From Roseateles sp. (GTDB lineage Bacteria; Pseudomonadota; Gammaproteobacteria; Burkholderiales; Burkholderiaceae_C): a stretch of DNA of 64,000 nt. Positions 1 to 8,850 of the stretch are shown piece after piece (positions within the stretch are counted from its first letter, which is position 1; each line of letters opens with the position of its first letter). Both the position numbers and the translations under genes were made by a program. The stretch spans positions 1-64,000 of the forward strand of contig NZ_JAFAGT010000045.1 of the NCBI RefSeq assembly GCF_019237615.1, given 5' to 3'. Below the pieces are notes generated by a model. That model was not told the origin of the DNA and made no database searches. It saw only the letters and a list, made by a program, of their open reading frames with translations.

Positions 1-614
1 GCGCGGAAGAAGTCGGGCGTGCTCAAGGTGCAAATCCCCCAGGAATCAACTCCGCTAACAACGCTTCCTGCGGGATTCAGAGGACCGGACTTACCCTCGA
101 ACGCCAGCATTCATGCGGGTTGCAGCGAAATTGCAGGGCCGACTAGGCGACAAGCAAGTGGGAGAGTGGCGCTGGTTGGATGAGTCAGGCAAGGTTGTGC
201 GCACGGAGCAACACGACTCGGCTCATTGACGCCGAGCAGTATCGCTGAGGCGCCTGGCTGTTCGGAGCCGCTGCCGCAGGACAGCGGGCAGGTCCGGCCG
301 GCGCCGGGCCTGACGCGAAGGCGCATCCGTCCCCAGACGGGTTGCCGCAGTGCTCGGGGGAGCCGGCAGCATCGAGGCGCGGTCCAAGCGCCGGCCCGCC
401 CCCAGGCGGGCGATGTTGACGGGAGCACAGCCGTCAGGCGTGAGGTCCGCCGCTGACGAAGCGAAGCGCAGGAGGCCACCCTGGATGGCGGCGAAGCGTC
501 CAGCGCAGAGCATGGGCAACGGCACGTTGAACAGGTGCCCGTAATGTATGCGTCCGCCCAAGTCACCTTGAAGTTCGATAGCCGGGCTTGGATGCTTGTG
601 TCCACGACAACTGA
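1..614. other. Gene-poor left edge
   Basis: I see no supportable gene here. A short plus frame at 113-229 would encode 38 residues ending in a Trp- and Gly-containing stretch loosely like a MORN/YwqK repeat, but the frame is closed by a stop at 56-58 and nothing confirms it. Minus-strand open frames across 223-651 are Arg/Pro-rich in the manner of GC-rich non-coding DNA. An imperfect inverted repeat with CGTCAG/CTGACG arms lies at 432-458. With the transposase stub that follows, this looks like decayed accessory DNA. Confidence 0.4.
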
Positions 615-797
615 TGGACACGAGACTCCTACGCGCCAACCGGCGATTCAAGATGGGCGGACTGGACGCTCACCGAGCAGGCGATTCACCGCCACCTCGA
701 GCTCAACAACGCCAACCCCAAACCGTTCTCCTGGACCAAATCCGCCGACGACATCCTCGCCAGCATCGGGCGGTTTTGTTTGCAAACTTCTAACTAA
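615..797 (+). pseudogene. IS630-family transposase remnant, C-terminal end
   Basis: The frame reading through to TAA at 795-797 ends in a stretch containing NNANPKPFSWTKSADDILAS, the typical C-terminal tail of IS630-family (Tc1/mariner-like DDE) transposases. Only the last 45 or so residues are recognisable. The frame is closed upstream by TGA at 612-614, and no DDE catalytic region appears in any frame before it. This is therefore an inactive relic. It lies about 150 bp beyond the minE stop codon and marks a past insertion at this edge of the min locus. Confidence 0.7.
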
Positions 798-944
798 CGA
801 AACTAGCGGCCTGCATTCCGGGCCACTCCGGAGCCGGCCCATCGGGGCGATGTGCATGCGGCTAGATGCCGCTGGCATCGCCGTCCCCTGGGGAGCGACC
901 AGGCTCGCCCGCATCCAGCGGCGCGAGGCCCAGCGGGGGGGGGG

Positions 945-1202
945 CTACTTGGGCTCCGGCAGCTCGATCTTCACCTCGAGCACCTCCAGGTCGCCCTGGC
1001 GCTCCATGTGGACCTTGATGTCGTCGGCGTTGATGGACACGTACTTGCTGATGACGGCCACCAGTTCCCGCTGCAGCTGGGGCAGGTAGTCGGGGCTGCT
1101 GCTGCGCCCGTTGCGCTCATGCGCGAGGATGAGCTGCAGCCGCTCCTTGGCGACGCTGGCGGAGCTCTTCTTTTCGCCAAGGAAGAAGTTCAGGAATCCC
1201 AT
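945..1202 (-). CDS. minE: Cell division topological specificity factor MinE
   Basis: MinE binds membrane-bound MinD, stimulates its ATPase and drives the Min oscillation that keeps FtsZ rings away from the poles. The 85-residue product has the usual family length. Its N-terminal amphipathic segment ([20 protein letters not shown]) is the membrane- and MinD-contact helix, followed by the dimerising beta domain ending in [13 protein letters not shown]. It is the last gene of minC-minD-minE, 13 bp after minD. A run of ten G residues (935-944) directly follows the stop codon. Confidence 0.97.
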   Translation of the reverse strand: MGFLNFFLGEKKSSASVAKERLQLILAHERNGRSSSPDYLPQLQRELVAVISKYVSINADDIKVHMERQGDLEVLEVKIELPEPK

Positions 1203-1215
1203 AGCGAGGCTCCCT

Positions 1216-2034
1216 TCACTTGGCGCCGAAGACGCGCTTGAACCAGCCGGGCTTGACAGCCTCGGTGAAGCGCATGGGCTTGTCCTCGCCGAGGAAGCGC
1301 GCGACGACGTCCTTGTAGGCCTCGGCCACGTCGCTGCCCTGCATGTGGATGGCCGGCAGACCCTGGTTGGAGGCCTGCAGCACGCTCTCGCTCTCCGGGA
1401 TGACACCGATCAGCGGCGTGCGCAGGATCTCGTGGATGTCGTCCAGGCTCAGCATCTGGCCGCCCTCGACGCGATTCGGGTTGTAGCGCGTGATGAGCAG
1501 GTGCTCCTTCACGGGCTCGCCGCCCTGGATGGCGCGCCTGGTCTTGCTGCTCAGCATGCCCAGGATGCGGTCGCTGTCACGCACCGAGGACACCTCGGGG
1601 TTGGTCACCACCAGCGCCTCGTCGGCGTAGTGCATGGCCATCAGCGCGCCTGTCTCGATGCCGGCCGGCGAGTCGCAGATGATGTAGTCGAACTCCATCT
1701 CCTCGAGCTCGGCCAGCACGCGCTCCACGCCCTCCTGCTTCAGCGCGTCCTTGTCGCGCGTCTGAGAGGCGGCCAGGATGTAGAGCTTGTCGAGCTGCTT
1801 GTCCTTGATGAGGGCCTGCGTGAGCTTGATCTCGTCGTTGACGACGTTGATGAGGTCGTAGACGACGCGGCGCTCCACGCCCATGATGAGGTCGAGGTTG
1901 CGAAGGCCCACGTCGAAGTCGATGACGCAGGTCTTGAAGCCGCGCATCGCGAGGCCGGTGGCGAAGCTCGCGCTGGTGGTGGTCTTGCCAACCCCGCCCT
2001 TGCCGGAGGTGACGACGACGATCTTGGTGGTCAT
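1216..2034 (-). CDS. minD: Septum site-determining ATPase MinD
   Basis: MinD is a ParA/MinD-type ATPase that dimerises on the inner membrane with ATP, recruits MinC to block FtsZ assembly, and is released by MinE. The 272-residue protein has an intact deviant Walker A motif ([11 protein letters not shown], about residues 10-20), Walker B-type CDSPAGIE, and a C-terminal amphipathic membrane-targeting helix ending [10 protein letters not shown]. It lies between minC and minE in one minus-strand operon. Length and motifs are typical, and nothing looks broken. Confidence 0.98.
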   Translation of the reverse strand: MTTKIVVVTSGKGGVGKTTTSASFATGLAMRGFKTCVIDFDVGLRNLDLIMGVERRVVYDLINVVNDEIKLTQALIKDKQLDKLYILAASQTRDKDALKQEGVERVLAELEEMEFDYIICDSPAGIETGALMAMHYADEALVVTNPEVSSVRDSDRILGMLSSKTRRAIQGGEPVKEHLLITRYNPNRVEGGQMLSLDDIHEILRTPLIGVIPESESVLQASNQGLPAIHMQGSDVAEAYKDVVARFLGEDKPMRFTEAVKPGWFKRVFGAK

Positions 2035-2071
2035 CTGGGGCTTTCCTGTTCGTTCAGTTCAATCGGGTGGG

Positions 2072-2902
2072 TCAGAAGGCGAGGGGCTGCATCAGCAGCT
2101 TCTCGCCGTCGAGCAGTACCTGGGCCGGCTTGCCCGCCACGTCGGCCGGCAGCGGGTTCTCGGTCGTGCGGTAGATGCCGGCGATGGCCAGCAGCTCCGC
2201 TTCCAGGCTGTAGGTGTAGATGCGCGCCGACGTGTCGCCGCGCGCACCCGCGATGGCCTTGCCGCGCAGCGGCGCGTAGACATGCACGCTGCCGTCGGCG
2301 ATGACCTCGGCGCCATGGCTCACGAGGGCCAGCACGACGAGGTCGCCGCCCTTGGCGTAGATGCGCTGGCCCGAGCGCAGCGGCTTGTCGACGACCAGCG
2401 TCGGCGCCGGCGCGGCAGGTTTCTCGACGATCTTCTCGACGACGATCTCGCGCACCACCTCCGCGGGCATGGCGGGCGCCACGCGTTCGGCGGCGGGCTC
2501 GTCGGCCGCGTCGGCCAGGCCCAGCTCATGCGCCAGCGCCAGCTCCTCGGCCGTCGCGCCGGCCACGGCCACGGGCTGCAGCTGGCTGGCGCGCAGCATG
2601 GCGACGATGGCGCGCAGGTCCACGGGCGCCGGGCCGTCCAGCGCCAGCGGCGCCTGGCCTTCGGCGGCGGACGTGGCCGGCGCGCGCGGCACCGCGCTCA
2701 GGTCGATGACGACGGGCTCATGCTCGAAGCCCCCTGCACCGGCGCGCTCGGCCCAGTCGGCGGCGAGCTCGGCCATGTCGGCGCTGTGCAGCACCAGGCC
2801 CAGCAGGCTGAAGCGGCGTGACTTCAACTCGAAAGTGCCGGTGCGCGAGGCACTCTTGCGCCCGCCGCTCTCCCGTGTGAGTTCCGCCTTCGATTCCCCC
2901 AT
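2072..2902 (-). CDS. minC: Septum site-determining protein MinC
   Basis: MinC is the FtsZ polymerisation inhibitor recruited by MinD. The 276-residue protein has an N-terminal domain (about 20-110) that would bind FtsZ and a C-terminal beta-helical domain (about 165-270, with [20 protein letters not shown] and [11 protein letters not shown]) that dimerises and binds MinD. The linker is rich in Ala, Pro and acidic residues. The start chosen (MGESKAE) is the only ATG that gives a complete N-domain. It is the first gene of minCDE, 37 bp before minD. Confidence 0.95.
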   Translation of the reverse strand: MGESKAELTRESGGRKSASRTGTFELKSRRFSLLGLVLHSADMAELAADWAERAGAGGFEHEPVVIDLSAVPRAPATSAAEGQAPLALDGPAPVDLRAIVAMLRASQLQPVAVAGATAEELALAHELGLADAADEPAAERVAPAMPAEVVREIVVEKIVEKPAAPAPTLVVDKPLRSGQRIYAKGGDLVVLALVSHGAEVIADGSVHVYAPLRGKAIAGARGDTSARIYTYSLEAELLAIAGIYRTTENPLPADVAGKPAQVLLDGEKLLMQPLAF

Positions 2903-3064
2903 GTGCCCCGCTGCCGCCTCTTCAAAAGGCCGGGAGTTTAGCCGGCGGCCTCGGGCGGGCCTGTTGGGGCTGCCCCCAAATTCAGCGCCTCAAAAACGGG
3001 CAGTCCAGGCTGGCGGCAAGCCGATCAAGCACTTAGCGCCGCTGTCGTCAGCCGGCCCACAGAC

Positions 3065-3350
3065 TTGTCCACAGCGGGCGTGGACAAACGCCACAGCGAT
3101 GTCATCCAGACCCGTGACATCCGCCCATCGCGGCTTGACTTATCCCCAAATCTGGCAGGCGTCAAGCGTTTTGGACCCTGAGCTTGCCAACCGCGGCCAC
3201 CCTCAGGGCAACTTCGCTAAGTGGTTGATTCATATAGACTCATTGCCGCTGCTTAAAAATTCAGCAACCTAAGCGAAACCGCATTGCACAAGGGCTTGGC
3301 CGCGATCGAGGCGGGTTCTCCACAAAGTTTTCCACAGACTCGGTGGATAG
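3065..3350. other. Cluster of DnaA-box-like 9-mers around an AT-richer core
   Basis: The 594-bp gap between minC and the next gene holds no convincing gene. It contains six close matches to the DnaA box TTATCCACA. Forward copies are TTGTCCACA (3065-3073), TTATCCCCA (3140-3148), TTCTCCACA (3316-3324) and TTTTCCACA (3328-3336). Reverse copies are at 3079-3087 and 3342-3350, each with two mismatches. Between the two groups lies DNA that is AT-richer than its surroundings (about 3225-3285). Matches are seen directly; a DnaA-binding role is inferred. Options are a DnaA-titration site, a DnaA-regulated promoter, or a secondary or former origin. Confidence 0.45.
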
Positions 3351-3496
3351 CTTGCGGAAGTGTTACGGATCAGTGACTTAGAGGCGGTCCTTGAGGCGCT
3401 CTGTAGCTTTCGCTGCCAAGTGGGAGCGCGTGCGTTGCGAGTCCGCGGGTTACATTGGACGATGCCCGCGCGTGCGGGCGCCGCAGGAGATCACAG

Positions 3497-3673
3497 TTGG
3501 CCACACCGAACTACAGCTACGAGAAGCGCCAGCGAGAGCTGGCCAAGAAACGCAAGGCCGAGGAGAAGCGCCAGCGCAAGCAAAGCGGCAAGCCGGCCGA
3601 CGACCAGACCCCCGCCGAGGCCGAGGCCCAGCCCGAGGCTGGCGACACCGGCCCGACCGAGCCGCAAACCTAA
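3497..3673 (+). CDS. Small basic conserved protein
   Basis: A 58-residue hydrophilic protein: an N-terminal ATPNYSYEKRQRELAKKRK segment runs into a Lys/Arg/Glu-rich helix, then an acidic Pro/Glu/Ala tail. Small proteins with the same N-terminal pattern recur as hypotheticals in Burkholderiales, by recollection rather than search. I chose the TTG at 3497 because an AGGAG lies about 10 bp upstream and the recognisable sequence starts at the next codon. An ATG at 3455 would add a non-matching leader. It lies 36 bp before metG and may share its transcript. No function can be assigned. Confidence 0.6.
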   Translation: MATPNYSYEKRQRELAKKRKAEEKRQRKQSGKPADDQTPAEAEAQPEAGDTGPTEPQT

Positions 3674-3709
3674 AATCCGCCGTTTTCCCGCTCCGCCGCC
3701 TCCGTCTCC

Positions 3710-5755
3710 ATGACCCGCCAGCTCTTCGTCACCACCGCCCTGCCCTATGCGAACGCCGGTTTCCACATCGGCCACATCATGGAGTACACCCAGGCCGACA
3801 TCTGGGTTCGCTACCAGCGCATGGTGGGCTCGCAGGTGCACTTCGTCTGCGCGGACGACGCCCATGGCGCGCCCATCATGATCGCGGCCCAGAAAGCCGG
3901 GAAGACGCCGCAGGACTTCGTCGCCGGCATCGCCGCCGGCCGCCGCCAGTACCTGGACGGCTTTCACATCAGCTTCGACAACTGGCACTCCACCGACGGG
4001 GAGGAGAACCACGAGCTGTCCAAGGCCGTGTACCTGGCGCTGCGCCATAACGAGCTGATCACGACCAAGACCATCGAGCAGTTCTTCGACCCGGACAAGG
4101 CCATGTTCCTGCCGGACCGCTTCATCAAGGGCGAATGCCCCAAGTGCGGCGCGAAGGACCAGTACGGCGACTCCTGCGAGGTCTGCGGCGCCGTCTACGC
4201 GCCCACCGAGCTGAAGAACCCGTACTCGGTGCTGTCGGGCGCGACGCCGGTGCTGCGCACCAGCGAGCACTACTTCTTCAAGCTCAGCGACCCGCGCTGC
4301 GTGGAGTTCCTGACCCAGTGGACGCAGGAGGCCGGGCGCCTGCAGCCCGAGGTGCTCAACAAGATCCGCGAGTGGTTCGCGACCGACGAGGACGGCAGCA
4401 ACAAGCTCAGCGACTGGGACATCAGCCGCGACGCGCCCTATTTCGGCATCGAGATCCCCGACGCGCCGGGCAAGTACTTCTACGTCTGGCTGGACGCACC
4501 GGTGGGCTACCTCGCCTCGCTGAAGAACTACTTCGGCAAGATCGGCAAGGACTTCGACGCCTTCGTCGCCGATCCGGCCGTGGAGCAGATCCACTTCATC
4601 GGCAAGGACATCGTCTACTTCCACACGCTGTTCTGGCCCGCGATGCTGCACTTCAGCGGCCGCAAGACGCCCAACCACGTCTTCGTCCACGGCTTCATGA
4701 CCGTCAACGGCGGCGAGAAGATGAGCAAGAGCCGCGGCACCGGGCTCGATCCCCTCAAGTACCTCGGCCTGGGCCTGAACGCCGAATGGCTGCGCTACTA
4801 CATCGCCGCCAAGCTCAACGCCAAGGTCGAGGACATCGACTTCAATCCCGAGGACTTCGTCGCCCGCGTCAACAGCGACCTGGTCGGCAAGTACATCAAC
4901 ATCGCGTCGCGCGCGGCGGGCTTCCTGGCCAAGCGCTTCGATGGCACGCTGAGCGGCGACCTGGGCGTCGAGGGTTCGGCGCTGCTTGAGACGCTGCGCG
5001 CCCACAGTGGCGCCATCGCCGAGCTCTACGAGACCCGCGAGTTCGGCAAGGCCTTGCGCGAGATCATGGCGCTGGCGGACAAGGTCAACGAGTACGTCGA
5101 CCAGCACAAGCCCTGGGAGCTGGCCAAGCAGCAGGGCATGGACGCCGCGCTGCACGACGTCTGCAGCGTCTGCATCGAGGCCTTCCGCCTGCTGACCATC
5201 TACCTCAAGCCGGTGCTTCCGGCCCTCAGCGCACAGGTCGAGGCCTTCCTGAAGATCGAGCCGCTGCAGTGGAGCGACAGCGCGAAGGCGCTGGGCGCCC
5301 ACCCAATCGGCGCCTACCAGCACCTGATGCAGCGCGTGGAGCTCGCCAAGGTGGAGCAGTTGTTCGAGGCCCCGCCGGCCCCCAAGGTCCAGCCCGGCGG
5401 CGAAGACATCGCCGCCGAGATCAAGATCGACGACTTCGCCAAGGTCGACCTGCGCATCGCGAAGATCGTAAAGGCCGAGGCCGTCGAGGGCTCCGACAAG
5501 CTGCTGCGACTGACGCTGGACGCCGGCGAAGGCCGCATGCGCAACGTCTTCAGCGGCATCAAGAGCGCCTACAGGCCCGAGGACCTGGAAGGCAAGCTGA
5601 CCGTGCTGGTCGCCAACCTCGCGCCGCGCAAGATGAAGTTCGGCATCAGCGAGGGCATGGTGCTGGCCGCCAGCCACGCCGACGAGAAGGCGCAGCCCGG
5701 CATCTTCGTGCTGGAGCCCCAGCCCGGTGCCCAGCCCGGCATGCGGGTGCGCTGA
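3710..5755 (+). CDS. metG: Methionyl-tRNA synthetase
   Basis: This cytoplasmic class I synthetase charges tRNA-Met with methionine using ATP. The 681-residue protein is the long, dimeric form. It carries the HIGH-type signature (HIGH at about residues 21-24), a zinc knuckle with CPKC and CEVC (about 143-161), the KMSKS loop (about 339), an anticodon-binding helical region, and a C-terminal EMAP/Trbp111-like tRNA-binding domain (about 575-681). The start follows a short leader after the small basic protein gene. It is a housekeeping gene without visible anomalies. Confidence 0.98.
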   Translation: MTRQLFVTTALPYANAGFHIGHIMEYTQADIWVRYQRMVGSQVHFVCADDAHGAPIMIAAQKAGKTPQDFVAGIAAGRRQYLDGFHISFDNWHSTDGEENHELSKAVYLALRHNELITTKTIEQFFDPDKAMFLPDRFIKGECPKCGAKDQYGDSCEVCGAVYAPTELKNPYSVLSGATPVLRTSEHYFFKLSDPRCVEFLTQWTQEAGRLQPEVLNKIREWFATDEDGSNKLSDWDISRDAPYFGIEIPDAPGKYFYVWLDAPVGYLASLKNYFGKIGKDFDAFVADPAVEQIHFIGKDIVYFHTLFWPAMLHFSGRKTPNHVFVHGFMTVNGGEKMSKSRGTGLDPLKYLGLGLNAEWLRYYIAAKLNAKVEDIDFNPEDFVARVNSDLVGKYINIASRAAGFLAKRFDGTLSGDLGVEGSALLETLRAHSGAIAELYETREFGKALREIMALADKVNEYVDQHKPWELAKQQGMDAALHDVCSVCIEAFRLLTIYLKPVLPALSAQVEAFLKIEPLQWSDSAKALGAHPIGAYQHLMQRVELAKVEQLFEAPPAPKVQPGGEDIAAEIKIDDFAKVDLRIAKIVKAEAVEGSDKLLRLTLDAGEGRMRNVFSGIKSAYRPEDLEGKLTVLVANLAPRKMKFGISEGMVLAASHADEKAQPGIFVLEPQPGAQPGMRVR

Positions 5756-5810
5756 CGCCGCCGCCAGCCTCGAGAATCGGGCGCATCGCAGCCCAATCCC
5801 CGGAGCCGCC

Positions 5811-6530
5811 ATGCCCCAACACTACGCACGCCGGCTGCTGGCGAGCGAACGCACCGCCGAGGGCAACGCCCACCTCGGCTGGATGCTGGCCTTCGTGGCC
5901 GGCGCCACCAATGCCGGCGGCTTCCTGGCCGTGCAGCAGTACACCTCGCACATGACCGGCATGGTCTCGGCCGCGGCCGACGGGCTCGTGCTGGGCCGGG
6001 CCCAGGCCCTGGCCACGGCCCTGGGCGCGCTGCTGTCCTTCGGCGCCGGCGCGGCCTGCACCGCCCTGCTCGTGCACTTCGGCCGCCGTCGCCGGGCACA
6101 CAGCGTCTTCGCGCTACCGCTGCTGCTGGAGGCGGCCTGCCTGCTGCTCTTCGGCCTGCTGGGCGCCTGGCTGGCCGGCCTGCGCGCCCTCTTCATCCCC
6201 GCAGCCGTCGCCGTGCTGTGCTTCACCATGGGGCTGCAGAACGCACTGATCACCAAGGTCTCGCGCGCGGAGATCCGCACCACCCACGTCACCGGCATCG
6301 TCACTGACCTGGGCATTGAGCTGGGGCGCAGGCTCTGCGGCGCCGGCGCCGATGCGGCCCGACTGCGGCTGCTGGGCGGCCTGCTGCTGGCCTTCGCCGT
6401 CGGTGGCCTCGCTGGCGCATGGGCCTTCAAGGTCATGGGCTATGCCGCCACGCTGCCGCTGGCTGCGCTGCTCGCCCTTCTCGGCGGCGTGCCGGCGCTG
6501 GACGACCTCGGCCGGCTGCGCGCCCGATAA
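5811..6530 (+). CDS. DUF1275 (YoaK-like) membrane protein
   Basis: A 239-residue integral membrane protein of the DUF1275 family. The N-terminal half has the family-typical pattern GWMLAFVAGATNAGGFL followed by YTSHMTGMVS, and five to six hydrophobic helices follow. Members are often annotated as putative transporters without a known substrate, so no transport role is claimed. The ATG at 5811 is preferred over upstream in-frame codons because the conserved region begins shortly after it. It lies 55 bp after metG. Confidence 0.75.
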   Translation: MPQHYARRLLASERTAEGNAHLGWMLAFVAGATNAGGFLAVQQYTSHMTGMVSAAADGLVLGRAQALATALGALLSFGAGAACTALLVHFGRRRRAHSVFALPLLLEAACLLLFGLLGAWLAGLRALFIPAAVAVLCFTMGLQNALITKVSRAEIRTTHVTGIVTDLGIELGRRLCGAGADAARLRLLGGLLLAFAVGGLAGAWAFKVMGYAATLPLAALLALLGGVPALDDLGRLRAR

Positions 6531-6560
6531 AATCAACCGATTCGATTGCGAGACCCTGCC

Positions 6561-6764
6561 ATGCCGCTGTTCTGGAAGCCCTACAAGTCCGACGTCACCC
6601 AATTCATCGACCAGCTCAAGGCCCAGCGCCCGACGCTGGAGGCCGAGCAGCGTGCCGGCCGCGCACTGCTGTGGGACCGCGAGCAGGACCGCGTCGCCCA
6701 GGCCGGCTTCGACGCCGCCCGCGTGGCCCAGAAGCCCTATGTCTACCAGACCGACGACAAGTAG
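6561..6764 (+). CDS. DUF3460 family small protein
   Basis: A 67-residue soluble protein beginning MPLFWKPYKSDVTQFIDQLK, matching the small betaproteobacterial DUF3460 family. The family has no established function. It is commonly found just upstream of scpA, as here (78 bp gap), which supports the call and the Burkholderiales placement. The ATG at 6561 is chosen because the family starts at MPLFW; an earlier in-frame ATG at 6546 would add five residues. Confidence 0.75.
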   Translation: MPLFWKPYKSDVTQFIDQLKAQRPTLEAEQRAGRALLWDREQDRVAQAGFDAARVAQKPYVYQTDDK

Positions 6765-6842
6765 ACGGCCCGCCCCTGGCGGCTTCGCCGGCCTTGCAGC
6801 GCCAGTTCCGCGGCAGTCGCTAGATCGCAGACACCCACGCCA

Positions 6843-7685
6843 ATGACCACGGTCACCGCCGACGAGACCTCCCGGATTTCGTCGGATCTTCCGGAAGCGG
6901 TCGATACCGTCGCCGTCGCTCGCCTGTACGGCGAGCCGCTGTTCCAGCTGCCGCTGGACCTCTACATCCCGCCGGACGCGCTGGAGGTCTTCCTCGAGGC
7001 CTTCCAGGGCCCGCTGGACCTGCTGCTGTACCTGATCCGCAAGCAGAACTTCAACATCCTCGACATCCCGCTGGCCGACGTGACGCGCCAGTACCTCAGC
7101 TATGTCGAGCAGATCCGCAAGCACAACCTGGAGCTGGCCAGCGAGTACCTGCTGATGGCGGCGATGCTGATCGAGATCAAGTCGCGCATGCTGCTGCCGC
7201 CCAAGAAGAGCGAGGACGGCAAGGAGGCGGAGGACCCGCGCGCCGAGCTGGTGCGGCGCCTGCTGGAGTACGAGCAGATGAAGCTGGCCGCCGCGCGCCT
7301 GGACCGACTGCCACTGCTGGGCCGCGACTTTCTGCGCGCCCAGGTGCACATCGAGCAATCGCTGACGCCGCGCTTCCCCGACGTCGACACCGCCGACCTG
7401 CGCGAGGCCTGGCTGGACATCCTCAGGCGCGCCAAGCTCAACCAGCACCACAAGATCAGCCGCGAGCAGCTGTCGGTGCGCGAGCACATGAGCATCGTGC
7501 TGCGCCGGCTGCAGGGCCAGCGCTTCGTCGAGTTCGAGAAGCTCTTCAACGTCGAGAAGGGCCAGGCTGTGCTCGTCGTCACCTTCATCGCGATGCTGGA
7601 GCTGGCCAAGGAGCGCCTGCTGGAGATCACGCAGGCCGAGGCCTTCGCGCCCATCTACGTGCGCCTGGCCTACACACCGGCCTGA
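6843..7685 (+). CDS. scpA: Segregation and condensation protein A
   Basis: ScpA is the kleisin that bridges the Smc heads and binds ScpB in the bacterial condensin complex. The 280-residue protein has the diagnostic EAFQGPLDLLLYLIRKQNFN near residues 51-70, the helical middle region with LLMAAMLIEIKSRMLLPPK, and a winged-helix C-terminus. The first 35 or so residues are a non-conserved extension. scpB is not adjacent, which is common in betaproteobacteria. It ends immediately next to the convergent MaoC-like gene. Confidence 0.93.
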   Translation: MTTVTADETSRISSDLPEAVDTVAVARLYGEPLFQLPLDLYIPPDALEVFLEAFQGPLDLLLYLIRKQNFNILDIPLADVTRQYLSYVEQIRKHNLELASEYLLMAAMLIEIKSRMLLPPKKSEDGKEAEDPRAELVRRLLEYEQMKLAAARLDRLPLLGRDFLRAQVHIEQSLTPRFPDVDTADLREAWLDILRRAKLNQHHKISREQLSVREHMSIVLRRLQGQRFVEFEKLFNVEKGQAVLVVTFIAMLELAKERLLEITQAEAFAPIYVRLAYTPA

Positions 7686-8141
7686 TCAGCGGTAGTGCCG
7701 CGCCAGGCTCTCCGCCACGCAGACCGGCCTGCGCGCGCCCTCGGCCTCGATGGCCACCTCCACCGTCAGCTGCATCGCACCGCCGGCCACCGCGTCCATG
7801 GCCAGCAGCTTGAAGCCGGCGCGCAGCCGGCTGCCCACCGGCACCGGCGCCGTGAAGCGCACTTTGTTGAGGCCATAGTTGACGACCATGCGCGTCTCGC
7901 GCACCGCGAAGCCGGTCTCGAAGAAATAGGGGATCAGCGACAGCGTCAGGAAGCCATGCGCGATCGCCTCGCCGAAGGGGCCGGCCTTGGCGCGCTCGGG
8001 GTCGACATGGATCCACTGCCGGTCCTCGGTGGCCTCGGCGAAGGCGTTGACGCGTGCTTGGTCGACCGAGATCCAGTCGCTGTGGCCCAGGAGCTGGCCG
8101 GTCAGGGCCTGGAGGTCGGCAAGGGTCTCGAAGATGCGCAT
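7686..8141 (-). CDS. MaoC-like (R)-enoyl-CoA hydratase
   Basis: A 151-residue single hot-dog domain protein. The hydratase-2 signature is visible: AFAEATEDRQWIHVD followed by GPFGEAIAHGFLTLSL, with the Asp/His pair that hydrates trans-2-enoyl-CoA to (R)-3-hydroxyacyl-CoA. Family members supply PHA precursors or act in fatty-acid turnover; the substrate here is unknown. I start at the ATG at 8141, which gives the normal family N-terminus (MRIFETLADL), rather than at 8177. It faces away from kefF across a 52-bp gap and ends directly beside scpA. Confidence 0.85.
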   Translation of the reverse strand: MRIFETLADLQALTGQLLGHSDWISVDQARVNAFAEATEDRQWIHVDPERAKAGPFGEAIAHGFLTLSLIPYFFETGFAVRETRMVVNYGLNKVRFTAPVPVGSRLRAGFKLLAMDAVAGGAMQLTVEVAIEAEGARRPVCVAESLARHYR

Positions 8142-8193
8142 TGCGGGTGGCCCAGATGGGAGCTGTCGTGCGCGCACGTTAATCTAGCCGGCC

Positions 8194-8850
8194 ATGCCAG
8201 ACAGTAGCCCCCGCGACATCCTCGTCCTCGCCGCCCACCCGGACCTGGCCCGCTCCAACGCCACCCGTGCCATGCTCGGCGTCCTGCGCGCCTCGCCGGC
8301 GGCCGACCGTGTCGAGCTGCGGGACCTCTACCGCCTCTATCCGGACTTCCACATCCACGTCGAAGCCGAGCAGCGCGCGCTCGCGGCGGCGCGGCTGGTC
8401 GTCATGCTGCACCCGATCTACTGGTACAGCATGCCGGCGCTGCAGAAGCTCTGGCTGGACGACGTGCTGCGCCTGGGCTGGGCCTACGGCCCCGGCGGCA
8501 CGGCGCTGCGCGGCAAGGACTTCTGGCTCGTCACGTCCACCGGCGGCGGCATGGAGAGCTACGCGCCAGGCGGCCACAACCACCACCGAATGGACGAGTT
8601 CCTGCTGCCCTACGAACAGTCAGTCAAGACCTGCGGCATGCGCTACCTGCCGCCGCAGGTCCTGCACGCCGCGCACCGCGCAAGCGACGCCGAGATCCAC
8701 GCCCATGCCCGCCTGTTCGGCGAGCGACTGGCAAGCTACCCCGCCTGGAGCGCCTCGCTCGACGCGCCGGTGGCGGGGGACGAGCAGGAGGTGGCACTGG
8801 ACGAGCGGCCGCCGCTGTTCTCGTCGCTGGACGCGGGAGACGCCGAATGA
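8194..8850 (+). CDS. kefF: KefF-like NAD(P)H oxidoreductase, potassium-efflux ancillary protein
   Basis: A flavodoxin-fold quinone oxidoreductase of the KefF/MdaB type. The 218-residue protein has the N-terminal flavin-binding start ILVLAAHPDLARSNA and the central LHPIYWYSMPALQKLWLDDV segment seen in KefF. In E. coli KefF binds KefC and is needed for full glutathione-gated potassium efflux. The last 40 or so residues are acidic and not part of the usual fold, so it is longer than E. coli KefF. The stop overlaps the kefC start by 4 bp (ATGA), which supports translational coupling and the paired role. Confidence 0.9.
   Translation: MPDSSPRDILVLAAHPDLARSNATRAMLGVLRASPAADRVELRDLYRLYPDFHIHVEAEQRALAAARLVVMLHPIYWYSMPALQKLWLDDVLRLGWAYGPGGTALRGKDFWLVTSTGGGMESYAPGGHNHHRMDEFLLPYEQSVKTCGMRYLPPQVLHAAHRASDAEIHAHARLFGERLASYPAWSASLDAPVAGDEQEVALDERPPLFSSLDAGDAE

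Noticed and set aside
113-229. A 38-codon frame with a WRW-containing stretch, considered as a MORN-repeat protein.
   Set aside because: It is too short, a stop closes the frame upstream, and a single loose resemblance is not enough for a gene call.
935-944. A run of ten G residues next to minE, with further G-runs at 21729-21736 and 49496-49504, considered as phase-variable tracts.
   Set aside because: All lie outside coding sequence and away from any recognisable promoter spacer, so length changes would not switch a gene.
3491-5812. A 773-codon open frame antisense to metG, and similar long frames opposite the PAS kinase, the GGDEF-EAL gene and the GGEEF cyclase.
   Set aside because: In GC-rich DNA the strand opposite a gene rarely holds stop codons. 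The products are Leu/Gly/Ala/Val-rich with no motifs, and the sense genes are well supported.
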